Assembly: GCA_903870275.1 (NCBI GenBank)
Contig: CAIQCK010000106.1
Span: 1-64,000 of the forward strand
DNA: 64,000 bases
From: an uncultured bacterium
GTDB lineage: Bacteria > Verrucomicrobiota > Verrucomicrobiia > CAIQCK01
Reading direction: 5' to 3'
The notes below the pieces were generated by a model that saw nothing but the letters and a program-made list of their open reading frames with translations, made no database searches and had not been told where the DNA came from. This document shows, one piece after another, positions 36,594 to 45,182 of the stretch. The position numbers and the translations under genes are program-made. Within the stretch, counting starts at the first letter, position 1. The number at the start of each line of letters is the position of its first letter.

Positions 36594-39584
36594 ATGCCGG
36601 CGACGGGATTGACGGTGGTGAAACGAAAACTACTGGCTGCGTTGTTCTTCGTTGGGTGGATGGGCTCGCCTGGTGCGCAAGCCCCGTCCGATGGCCTCAC
36701 GGATCCGGACAAGGGCTTTCAGTTGGTGGAGGAGACGCCGCTGGCGAAAGGTTTCAAGGCGTACGGCGGGCACTGGCAGATGAAGGATGGCATCTTGTCG
36801 GCTGGGCCGGACGCTGGGGCCAAGCTCGTGCTGGAGGAGCCGGTCTTTGCCGAGGGCGAGGTCAGCGTGGAGATGTTGTTGACCGACCGACGCGGCGGCA
36901 ACGCCGGTCTCATTGTCAAGGTCAGCGAGCCGGGCGTCGGTGCCGACAAATTCAACGGCTATGAAATCTCGCTCGATGTGCACCGGCAGAGGCTGCGGCT
37001 GGGAAGACACCGGCAGAACTTCGAGTTGATCCAGGACGCGCCGTGCGCCGTGCCGGTCGGCCAATGGTTTCCACTCGCGGTGCGAATTACGGAGAAGTCG
37101 CTCGAAGTGTCGGTCAGCGGCAAATCCATCGCCGTTTACGAAGACAAGGACCATCCACTAGCGCCGGGCGCGGTTGGTTTTCGCCCGTGGCAGCGGGAGG
37201 CGAAGTTCCGGAATTTCCGGATCAAGACGGGCGGCCAAACCCGGACCATTCCGTTTGAGACGCAGGCTGTCCGCCGCCCGTGTCCGCCGACGCTGTGGGT
37301 GAAAGGGCTGCCGCCGGTGGCGTTCATCACGCGGCATCCGTTCAGCGCGCCGCCGGCGGTCGGCCAGGACATCTGGGCGGCGCAACCGCGCGCGCCGGGC
37401 TGCAGCATCCGCATCTTCGATCCGGCGCAACCCAAGCAACCGGCGAAAACCATTTTCGCCGATCCCGACGGCTGCATCTACGACCTGAACGTCTCCTTCG
37501 ACGCACGGACGCTGTTCTTCTCCTACCGGCGGAAAGGGGAACCGCACTGGCACATCTGGCGCATCGGCGCCGATGGCAGCGGATTGAAGCAGTTGACCGA
37601 CGGGCCGTTCTACGACATCAGTCCGTGCGAGATGCCGGGCGGCGACATCGTGTTCGTCTCGACGCGACGGTTTGGCTACACGCTCTGCCAGCCCGGCCCC
37701 GCCGCGAATCTTCACGTCATGTCGCCCGACGGCGGACGCATCCGCTGCGTCAGCATGAACACGCTCTCCGATCTCAGTCCCCAGATGCTGCCGGACGGCC
37801 GGGTGTTGTTCACGCGATGGGAATATGTGGACCGGGACCTCACTTTTCGCCAAAGCCTCTGGACGCAGTATCCCGACGGCACGGCGTATCAACTCTACTT
37901 CGGCAACACGATCCGCGACGTCGGGACGTTCTGGCAGGCGCGGCCGTTGCCGGGACGAAGCGACAAGGTGGTTGCGACGTTTGCGCCGCACCATGGATTT
38001 CCGCACGGCGCGATCGGCTTCGTCGAGCGCACTTTCGGTCCGGAAGCGCCAAAGGGAAAAGGGTTCACTTACATCACGAAGGAGTTTCCGACGATTGGCG
38101 ACACGCGACACGAGTGGTCGTATCGCGATCCGTTTCCGCTGAGCGAGCGGACGTTCCTGTGTTCCTACGGCGGCGGCGGCGTGTTCCGCTACCGCATTTT
38201 CCTGCTCGACGCGGACGATAACAAGCGGTTGCTCTACGAAGACCCGGACATGGGTTGCTACTTTCCGATTCCGCTGCGGCCTGCGCCGATGCCGGCGGCG
38301 ATTCCTTCCCGAATCCAAACCCCGGCGGATGACTCGACGGGCGTCGTGTTGCTCACAGATGTTTACCGCGGTCTGGAGCCGGTGATCCAGCGCGACCGGG
38401 TGAAATACCTTCGCGTGATGGAACAGGTCCGCAAGACCGAGGACCTGCGTGCGCGTGCTTTCGATCAATCGCCGGTGATGAGCTACGGCACCTACTACGC
38501 GAAACGATGCTGGGGCACTGTGCCGGTCGAGGCGGACGGCTCGGCGCATTTCCGCGTGCCGGCGTTGCGCGAGATTTATTTCCAGGTGCTCGATGCGGAG
38601 GGACGCGAGCTGCAACGCATGACCTCCGCGGCGCAACTGATGCCCGGCGAACGGGTCGGATGCATCGGTTGTCATGAGGCGCGGCAATCGTCCAGTCCCG
38701 CCGGCGCGAAACCGCCGCTGGCGGCCGGCCATCCGCCGCGGGAGTTGGTGACGCCAGTGTGGGGTAACGACGGCATCGTGGATTTTCCGACCATCGTCCA
38801 GCCGGTGCTCGACAAGTATTGTGTCCGTTGCCACAGCGGCGGCGACCCGGCCGGTGGCTGCGATCTCAGCGGCGACAAAACGCGCTACTTCAACATGGCC
38901 TACGACAACCTGCTCGGCCGCAGCCGCTCGTATCGCCAGCACAACATGGAAACCGGCGAAATGTTGCCGGAAGAAGCGGCGAAGGGGAAACCGCTGGTGC
39001 ATTTCTACTGGCTGCTGCGCACACCGACCGCGGTGAACCAGCCGTTGTGGGCCGGTTGTTACGCCAGCCGGCTCACGGGAATCGTGGACTCAGATCATTG
39101 CGGTCAGAAGATTCCGCTCGAAGACCGGCAGCGGGTTTACATCTGGATGGACGCGAACGTTCCCTACTACGGCACCTACGCCAACAGCCGGCTGCTGTCG
39201 CCGGGCAGGCGCGATTTGTGGACCGACGTCGGGACGGGGCAGCTCTCCGCATGGTTCGCACGGGATTTTTCCGGCGTCTATAATCACCGCTGCGCCGGTT
39301 GCCACGGCAAGTACGAGAACACGACTGACTGGACCGGTCGGTTTGCGTGGATCAACCTGACCCACCCGAGCCTCAGCCCGGCGTTGACGGCACATCTGGG
39401 CAAAGCAGCCGGCGGCCGTGGCATCACGAAGTCCCAGCAAGGCCGGACGCCGCCGCTCTTTGCCAGCCCGGCAGACCCGGATTTCCAAACCATGCTTCAA
39501 GCCATCGAAACCGGCAGAAAGTTGATGCTGGCCACGCCCGAAGCCGACATGGCCGGATTCAAAGGCGGACGCAAAGAACCGTAG
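36594..39584 (+). CDS. Exported triheme c-type cytochrome with DUF1080-like and propeller domains
   Basis: About 996 residues with a signal-like N-terminus (KRKLLAALFFVGWMG). Residues 40-210 look like a DUF1080/LamG-type jelly roll (GGHWQMKDGILSAGPDAGAK). Residues 240-560 form a TolB/WD40-like propeller (CIYDLNVSFDARTLFFSYRR; ISPCEMPGGDIVFVSTRRFG). About 620-700 resembles the middle domain of hydrazine-synthase alpha-type proteins (GTVPVEADGSAHFRVPALRE). Three CxxCH heme sites follow: Cys690 (CIGCH), Cys743 (CVRCH) and Cys900 (CAGCH). It likely acts in periplasmic electron transfer; hydrazine chemistry is not implied. It is followed by two PQQ-like propeller genes on the same strand. Confidence 0.8.
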   Translation: MPATGLTVVKRKLLAALFFVGWMGSPGAQAPSDGLTDPDKGFQLVEETPLAKGFKAYGGHWQMKDGILSAGPDAGAKLVLEEPVFAEGEVSVEMLLTDRRGGNAGLIVKVSEPGVGADKFNGYEISLDVHRQRLRLGRHRQNFELIQDAPCAVPVGQWFPLAVRITEKSLEVSVSGKSIAVYEDKDHPLAPGAVGFRPWQREAKFRNFRIKTGGQTRTIPFETQAVRRPCPPTLWVKGLPPVAFITRHPFSAPPAVGQDIWAAQPRAPGCSIRIFDPAQPKQPAKTIFADPDGCIYDLNVSFDARTLFFSYRRKGEPHWHIWRIGADGSGLKQLTDGPFYDISPCEMPGGDIVFVSTRRFGYTLCQPGPAANLHVMSPDGGRIRCVSMNTLSDLSPQMLPDGRVLFTRWEYVDRDLTFRQSLWTQYPDGTAYQLYFGNTIRDVGTFWQARPLPGRSDKVVATFAPHHGFPHGAIGFVERTFGPEAPKGKGFTYITKEFPTIGDTRHEWSYRDPFPLSERTFLCSYGGGGVFRYRIFLLDADDNKRLLYEDPDMGCYFPIPLRPAPMPAAIPSRIQTPADDSTGVVLLTDVYRGLEPVIQRDRVKYLRVMEQVRKTEDLRARAFDQSPVMSYGTYYAKRCWGTVPVEADGSAHFRVPALREIYFQVLDAEGRELQRMTSAAQLMPGERVGCIGCHEARQSSSPAGAKPPLAAGHPPRELVTPVWGNDGIVDFPTIVQPVLDKYCVRCHSGGDPAGGCDLSGDKTRYFNMAYDNLLGRSRSYRQHNMETGEMLPEEAAKGKPLVHFYWLLRTPTAVNQPLWAGCYASRLTGIVDSDHCGQKIPLEDRQRVYIWMDANVPYYGTYANSRLLSPGRRDLWTDVGTGQLSAWFARDFSGVYNHRCAGCHGKYENTTDWTGRFAWINLTHPSLSPALTAHLGKAAGGRGITKSQQGRTPPLFASPADPDFQTMLQAIETGRKLMLATPEADMAGFKGGRKEP

Positions 39585-39728
39585 TTTGGCTGACGCGGAA
39601 CGCGTTCCGGTCTTTCGACGGCCCCCGCCTCGTCCGGTCGAGTGAAACTTTGGCCATCGCGGATGGAAAAATAATCCATGCCCTCTTGCCGCACGATCTG
39701 TCATAGTCCGCGCAGACATTACAAAATC

Positions 39729-41342
39729 ATGAATCGCCGCTGCTTCATCGCGTTCTTCGTCGCATCGCTGACCCTTTCCGGCAGGAACGCGTCCGCAAAA
39801 GACTGGCCGGAGTTCTGTGGCTCGCATTGCAAGAATATGGTGTCCGACGAAAAAAATCTGCCGGACACGTTCGAGCCGGGGAAGAAGAACACGGCGAAAG
39901 GCGAAATCATCCTGTCCACCACCACGAACGTCGTGTGGGGCGTGCGGACCAGTGCGAACACCTATTCTTCGCCGACCGTGGCCGGTGGAAAAATCTTCAT
40001 CGGTGGCGGCGAGCCAGGCCGGGGCGTTTTCAAGTGCCTTGACGCGCGCAACGGCCGGGTGCTGTGGCAATATGTTGCGCCTTTCCGGCAGTTTCCGGAC
40101 GAACTCGAAAAGGGCCTGAAGTTCATGCTGGGCCATATCACGCCCAACCTCGGCATTTGCGCCACGGCCACTGTGGACGGCGACCGCGTGTATTTCGTCA
40201 ACCACCGCTGCGAGGTGATGTGCCTCGATGCCAACGGCAGCACCCATCCGTTCTACATATCGAACGAAATCGGAAACACTTCGACGAATCAGCCGCCCGT
40301 TGCGCCCAGCGTTCGAAGCGAGCGCGTGGTGTGGACCTTCGACCTGTGGGCGCTCGGCGTCCGGCCGTCCGACGCCTGCGACGGGCAGCCGCTGGTGGAT
40401 GGCGATCTGTTGTATGTCTGCACTTCCAACGGCGTGGACCGCGACGCGCGGGTCGCCTATGCCGACGAACGGAAGACGCCGGCTCCGACGGCGCCGAACC
40501 TGATCGTGTTGGACAAACGGACCGGCCGGCTCGTGGCCACCGATGACGCGCAGCACATCGGACCCAACCTGATGCACGGCCAGTGGTCCACGCCGTCCAT
40601 GGGTGTCGTGAATGGACGGAAGCTGGTTTTCTTCGGCGGCGGCGACGGTTGTTGCTACGCGTTCGAAGCGTTGACCTCGGTGCCGGAGAAACCCGTCAAA
40701 CTCAAAACCGTCTGGTCCTGCGACTGCAATCCGCCAGAGTATAAACAATTTGGCGGCCTGAGTTGGGCGACTCACTATTCCCTCGGCGACAAACGGCTGA
40801 GGCAATCGCTCAACAAGAACAACGAGAGCAGTTTCGTTGGCATGAGCGAAATCATCGCCTGTCCCGTGTTTTACAAGGACCGCGTCTATGTCGCCATTGG
40901 CCGCGATCCCGCGCACGGCCAAGGGCGCGGCGCGCTCTGGTGCCTGGACGCCACGAAGACCGGCGACATCACCCGGAGCGGCGAGCTTTGGTGTTACCAG
41001 GGACTGGACCGGACGCTCTCCACCGTTTCGATCAGCAACGGCCTGCTCTACGTCGGCGACGTGGCCGGGCGGTTGCACTGTCTGGACGCGGAGAGCGGCA
41101 AATGTTACTGGGTCCACGAAACCAACGCCCCGATCTGGTCGTCCACGCTCGTGGCCGATGGAAAGATTTATTTGCCCACCACCAAACATCTCTGGGTGCT
41201 GGCCGCCGGCAAAGAGAAAAAGGTGCTCAGCCAGGTCAGTCTGGGCGCGCCGATTTACGCCTCGCCCGTGGCGCTGGACGGCACGCTTTACATCGGCTCG
41301 AAAAACTACCTCTGGGCCGTCCGCAAGCAGGAGAAAAAGTGA
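39729..41342 (+). CDS. Exported PQQ-like beta-propeller protein 1
   Basis: About 537 residues with a signal peptide (CFIAFFVASLTLSGRNASA). It contains repeated PQQ-type blades: SSPTVAGGKIFIGGGEPGRG, CLDARNGRVLWQYVAP, VYFVNHRCEVMCLDANG, GLLYVGDVAGRLHCLDAESG and PVALDGTLYIGSKNYLW. Catalytic Asp or calcium residues of true quinoprotein dehydrogenases cannot be assigned, so it may be structural or may partner the upstream cytochrome. It ends in a TGATG-type overlap with the next gene: the stop codon at 41340-41342 shares its A with the downstream ATG, which implies translational coupling. Confidence 0.8.
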   Translation: MNRRCFIAFFVASLTLSGRNASAKDWPEFCGSHCKNMVSDEKNLPDTFEPGKKNTAKGEIILSTTTNVVWGVRTSANTYSSPTVAGGKIFIGGGEPGRGVFKCLDARNGRVLWQYVAPFRQFPDELEKGLKFMLGHITPNLGICATATVDGDRVYFVNHRCEVMCLDANGSTHPFYISNEIGNTSTNQPPVAPSVRSERVVWTFDLWALGVRPSDACDGQPLVDGDLLYVCTSNGVDRDARVAYADERKTPAPTAPNLIVLDKRTGRLVATDDAQHIGPNLMHGQWSTPSMGVVNGRKLVFFGGGDGCCYAFEALTSVPEKPVKLKTVWSCDCNPPEYKQFGGLSWATHYSLGDKRLRQSLNKNNESSFVGMSEIIACPVFYKDRVYVAIGRDPAHGQGRGALWCLDATKTGDITRSGELWCYQGLDRTLSTVSISNGLLYVGDVAGRLHCLDAESGKCYWVHETNAPIWSSTLVADGKIYLPTTKHLWVLAAGKEKKVLSQVSLGAPIYASPVALDGTLYIGSKNYLWAVRKQEKK

Positions 41343-42598
41343 TGCAAAAACACCCCATCTCATATCCGCGGCTCACGCTCGCGGCGCTGGCTGCAATCCT
41401 GGCTTGCGGGAGCGTCACAGTGACGGAGCCGTGGTGGCCGGAATTTCACGGACCTACGCGCGACAACCGCTCGCGCGACACCGGGCTGCTGAAGGAGTGG
41501 CCGGAGGGTGGGCCGAAGCTGCTCTGGAAATTCTCCGACTGTGGCCGGGGCTTCGCGTGCGTCTCGATTGCCGAAGGGCTGATGTTCACGACGGGCGATT
41601 TCGGCGACGACCTGATGGTGATGGCGCTGGATATGAACGGACGGTTGAAATGGAAGACGCCGAACGGCCAGTCGTGGAAAGGCTTGCAGCCCGGCGCCCG
41701 CACCACGCCCACTTACAACGACGGCGTCGTCTATCAGATGAACGCCCACGGTTTGCTGACAGCCTTTACCGCTTCCACCGGCAAACCGCTGTGGTCGGTG
41801 AACCTTGCGGAGCGGTTCGAGGCGCAAAGCGGCGGCTGGGGTTTCACCGAGAACGTCATCATCGAGGGCGACATGCTGCTCTGCGCGCCCGGCGGCGTTA
41901 AGGGCCGCGTGGTGGCGCTCAGCAAGAAAACCGGCGCGACGATCTGGGCCAACACGGAGATCACCGACCGCTCCGCCTATGCCTCGCCGATCATCGTGAC
42001 ACACAACGGTGTGCGGCAGTTCATCACGCTGACCCACGAGACCATCCTGAGCGTGGACGTGCTTATGGGTAAGCTGCTCTGGAGCCACAAGCATCCGAGC
42101 ACTTGCGACCAGAACGTCACCTCGCCGATTTTTCACGACGGGGCGGTGTATGTGACGAGCGGCCACAAGGCCGGCGGTCGCATGGTGAAGATCAACGCCG
42201 ACGGCCGGAGCGTGACGGAAGCGTGGTTCGGCACCGACCTCGACAACTGCCATGGCGGCGTGATGCTGCTCGACGGTTGCCTCTACGGCAGCGGCTGCCG
42301 GCTCTTCAAGAAGGGTCTGGTCTGCGTCGATTTTGCCACCGGCAAGACGATGTATAACGCCCGCGAGATCGGCAAAGTCTCGGTCACCTACGCCGACGGC
42401 CGGCTGTATTGCCTCGGCAACGATTGCTCGATGTCGCTGGTGGACGTGACGCCGCAACGCGCGACCGTCGTCAGCCGCTACACACCATCGTGGGAGAACA
42501 AGCCGCCGTGCCTCTCGCATCCGGTGGTGTGCGGCGGGCGTCTCTACATCCGTCATTTGAACGAGCTGTTCGCCTATGACGTGAGCGCCGGGCGGTGA
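41342..42598 (+). CDS. Exported PQQ-like beta-propeller protein 2
   Basis: About 418 residues and coupled to the previous gene by a one-base stop/start overlap. The signal-like N-terminus is LTLAALAAILACGS. The mature part begins with WWPEFHGPTRDNRSRDTGLL, the family's usual opening WPxFRGPxxDGxS-type motif, and continues with blades such as MALDMNGRLKWKTP, LLTAFTASTGKPLWSV, VVALSKKTGATIWANTEI and CVDFATGKTMYNAREI. It ends in YIRHLNELFAYDVSAG. This is the standard single-propeller PQQ-like form common in Planctomycetota and Verrucomicrobiota. With its neighbours it forms a cytochrome-propeller-propeller unit. Confidence 0.8.
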   Translation: MQKHPISYPRLTLAALAAILACGSVTVTEPWWPEFHGPTRDNRSRDTGLLKEWPEGGPKLLWKFSDCGRGFACVSIAEGLMFTTGDFGDDLMVMALDMNGRLKWKTPNGQSWKGLQPGARTTPTYNDGVVYQMNAHGLLTAFTASTGKPLWSVNLAERFEAQSGGWGFTENVIIEGDMLLCAPGGVKGRVVALSKKTGATIWANTEITDRSAYASPIIVTHNGVRQFITLTHETILSVDVLMGKLLWSHKHPSTCDQNVTSPIFHDGAVYVTSGHKAGGRMVKINADGRSVTEAWFGTDLDNCHGGVMLLDGCLYGSGCRLFKKGLVCVDFATGKTMYNAREIGKVSVTYADGRLYCLGNDCSMSLVDVTPQRATVVSRYTPSWENKPPCLSHPVVCGGRLYIRHLNELFAYDVSAGR

Positions 42599-42720
42599 CG
42601 TGGGCGGACTTGAACGGATCGAGGCAGACAGCGTCAAGGTGGATTCACCGGGCGGCATTTTGAAAACCGGAGGTTGTCTCCGGCGGCTGCTGCGCTACAC
42701 TCCGTTCGCGCGACAACACT

Positions 42721-43758
42721 ATGAAAGCATTGGTCCTCAAAGCTTACGGACAGTTGGCTCTCGACGAGATGCCGGCGCCGTCGTTCGGCCCGGACGAGGT
42801 GCTCATCGCGGTGAAGGCGTGCGGCATCTGCGGCAGCGACGTGCACGGCATGGACGGCAGCACCGGCCGGCGACTGCCGCCAGTCGTCATGGGCCACGAG
42901 GCGTCGGGTGTGATCGCGAAAGCCGGCGCGGCGGCGGCGGATTGGAAGCCGGGCGACCGTGTGACGTTCGATTCGACGATCTATTGCGGCCAGTGCGAAT
43001 TTTGCCGGATGGGCCGGATCAACCTCTGCAGCAACCGCCGCGTGCTTGGCGTGTCGTGCGACGAATACCGCCATCACGGCGCGTTTGCGGAATTCGTCGC
43101 GGTGCCGCAACGCATTCTCTACCGCCTGCCGGACGTGCTGTCGTTCGAGCACGCCGCGCTGGTGGAGCCGTTGTCCGTGGCGCTGCATGCCGTGCGGCGC
43201 ACGCCCGTGTCGCGGGGCGATGGGGCGGTGGTGATCGGCTGCGGCATCATCGGGTTGATGCTCGTGCAGGCGCTGCGCGTGGCGGGTTGCGAGCAGATCA
43301 TCGCGGTGGATGTCGCGCCGGACCGGCTGGCGGTGGCGGCGCAAATCGGCGCGACGGCGACCATTCATTCCGGCAACGCGGACGCGCTGGCAGAAATCCT
43401 TTGGCTTACGAACAAGCGCGGCGCGGACGCGGCGTTCGAGGCGGTCGGCGTCACGGCGACGGCGGACCTCGCGTTGCGTTGCGTCCGCAAAGGCGGCGCA
43501 GTGGCGCTCGTGGGCAACGTCGCGCCGAAGATCGAGTTTCCGCTGCAAGTGGCGGTGACGCGCGAGCTGACGGTCTTCGGTTCGTGCGCGTCGAGCGGCG
43601 AATACCCGGATTGCCTGAAACTGCTGGCGGACGGCGCGGTCCGCGCGGAGCCGCTTATCAGCGCCGTCGCGCCGCTGGCGGAAGGCGCGGCGTGGTTCGA
43701 CCGGCTTTATCGCAAGGAGCCGGGATTGTTGAAAGTCATCCTCACGCCGGTCCAATAG
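42721..43758 (+). CDS. Zinc-dependent alcohol/sugar-alcohol dehydrogenase (MDR family)
   Basis: 345 residues, full length for the family. It oxidises an alcohol or polyol with NAD(P). Catalytic zinc residues lie in CGICGSDVHGMDG and GHEASG, and the structural zinc site is the four-cysteine stretch CGQCEFCRMGRINLC. The nucleotide fold carries GCGIIGLMLVQALRVAG with the GxGxxG pattern, followed by DVAPDRLAVAAQIGAT. Sorbitol-, threonine- and galactitol-type dehydrogenases share this layout. It begins a run of sugar-related genes (oxidoreductase, FucI-like protein, SDR), which points to oxidation of a hexose, deoxyhexose or uronate released by the island upstream. Confidence 0.85.
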   Translation: MKALVLKAYGQLALDEMPAPSFGPDEVLIAVKACGICGSDVHGMDGSTGRRLPPVVMGHEASGVIAKAGAAAADWKPGDRVTFDSTIYCGQCEFCRMGRINLCSNRRVLGVSCDEYRHHGAFAEFVAVPQRILYRLPDVLSFEHAALVEPLSVALHAVRRTPVSRGDGAVVIGCGIIGLMLVQALRVAGCEQIIAVDVAPDRLAVAAQIGATATIHSGNADALAEILWLTNKRGADAAFEAVGVTATADLALRCVRKGGAVALVGNVAPKIEFPLQVAVTRELTVFGSCASSGEYPDCLKLLADGAVRAEPLISAVAPLAEGAAWFDRLYRKEPGLLKVILTPVQ

Positions 43759-43767
43759 GAAATCACC

Positions 43768-45147
43768 ATGATGAAAAACCAACCTCGTCTCACGCGCAGG
43801 GAATTCCTCCACACCACCGGCAAAGCCGCGGCGATGCTGGCGGCGGCGAGCGCGCCGAACTTCATCCCCTCCTCGGCTCGTGGCGCGCTCGCGCCGAGCA
43901 ACCGCGTCAACCTCGCGATGATCGGCGTCGGCAACCAGGGTTTCCAAGACATGAAGGCGTTCCTGGCGGAGCCGGACGCGCAGATCGTGGCGGTGTGCGA
44001 TGTCAACCGCGGCAGCGGCGGCTACCGGAACGTCAGCCAGTTCTGCGGTCGCGTACCGGCCAAGCAGGTCGTGGAGGACACCTACGCCGAGCGACGCCGC
44101 GCGGGGACATTTCACGGATGCGACGCCTACGCGGATTTCCGCGACGTGCTTGCGCGGCGGGACGTGGACGCGGTGGCGGTTGTTGTGCCCGACCATTGGC
44201 ATGCGATCATCACGATCCTGGCGGCGCGAGCCGGCAAGGACATTTACTGCGAGAAGCCGCTCAGCTACACGCTCGCCGAAGGCCGCGCGATGGTCGAGGC
44301 CGCCCGCCGTTCGGGCGTCGTGGTCCAGACCGGCAGCCATCAACGGTCGAACCCGCTGACGCGTTTCGGCTGTGAACTGGTCCGCAACGGCCGCATCGGC
44401 CAATTGAAGCGGATCGAAACGCGCATCGGCACGTGGAACCGGCACGGTCCTCCGGGCGAGTGGGCGCCGATGCCGGTGCCGGACGGTTTCGACTATGACA
44501 TGTGGATCGGCCCGGCGCCGTGGGAGCCGTATCACAAGGACCGGTGCCTTTATACGTTCCGGTTCATGCGCGACTATTCCGGCGGCCAAACCACGAACCT
44601 CGGCGCGCACGCGTTCGACATGGCGCAGTGGGGCAACGACACCGAGCACACCGGCCCGATCGAGATCGAGGACGACGGAAGCGAGTGGCCGACGGCGGGA
44701 TTGTTCACCGTGGCGAAAATCGTGAAGTTCCGCGCGCGCTACGCCAACGGCGTGGAACTGGTCTGCACCACCGACACCGAGGCCGATCCCGATCGCACCG
44801 TCGCGCAGTGCCGGTTCATTGGCACCGAAGGTTGGATTGAAATGGGTGCGAGCGGATTTTTCGCGGAGCCGGCGTCGCTGAAGACCTCGATCATCGGCGC
44901 GAACGAAATCCACCTCGGCACGAGCACCAACCACATGCGGAACTTCCTCGATTGCGTCAAGACACGCCGCGAGCCGGCCGCGCCGATTGAGATCGGCCAC
45001 CGCTCCGCCACGATCTGTCACCTCGCCAATATCGCGATGTGGCTCAAGCGGAAACTGCGATGGGACCCGGCGGCCGAACGGTTCGTCGGCGACGAGGCAG
45101 CCAACCATCTGCTCAGCCGCGCCAACCGCGCGCCGTGGAGTTCGTAA
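43768..45147 (+). CDS. Tat-exported Gfo/Idh/MocA-family oxidoreductase
   Basis: About 459 residues. The Tat signal RLTRREFLHTTGKAAAMLAA is followed by an Ala-rich core and cleavage near SSARG. The Rossmann domain has LAMIGVGNQGFQDMKAF, the region with VVPDHWHAI, and the family marker EKPLSYTLAEGRAMVEAAR. The C-terminal domain has YSGGQTTNLGAHAFDMAQWG and ends EAANHLL. Export of a cofactor-binding oxidoreductase by Tat is usual in this phylum. The enzyme probably oxidises or epimerises a sugar using tightly bound NAD(P). It starts 9 bp after the dehydrogenase stop, with AGGAAA as ribosome site. Confidence 0.85.
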   Translation: MMKNQPRLTRREFLHTTGKAAAMLAAASAPNFIPSSARGALAPSNRVNLAMIGVGNQGFQDMKAFLAEPDAQIVAVCDVNRGSGGYRNVSQFCGRVPAKQVVEDTYAERRRAGTFHGCDAYADFRDVLARRDVDAVAVVVPDHWHAIITILAARAGKDIYCEKPLSYTLAEGRAMVEAARRSGVVVQTGSHQRSNPLTRFGCELVRNGRIGQLKRIETRIGTWNRHGPPGEWAPMPVPDGFDYDMWIGPAPWEPYHKDRCLYTFRFMRDYSGGQTTNLGAHAFDMAQWGNDTEHTGPIEIEDDGSEWPTAGLFTVAKIVKFRARYANGVELVCTTDTEADPDRTVAQCRFIGTEGWIEMGASGFFAEPASLKTSIIGANEIHLGTSTNHMRNFLDCVKTRREPAAPIEIGHRSATICHLANIAMWLKRKLRWDPAAERFVGDEAANHLLSRANRAPWSS

Positions 45148-45182
45148 TAAAATAAGTGATAAGAGAAAACGAGGAGGTCCGT

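Noticed and set aside
42634..45108. 824-codon minus-strand frame across the dehydrogenase and oxidoreductase genes
   Set aside because: Antisense shadow crossing two well-supported genes.
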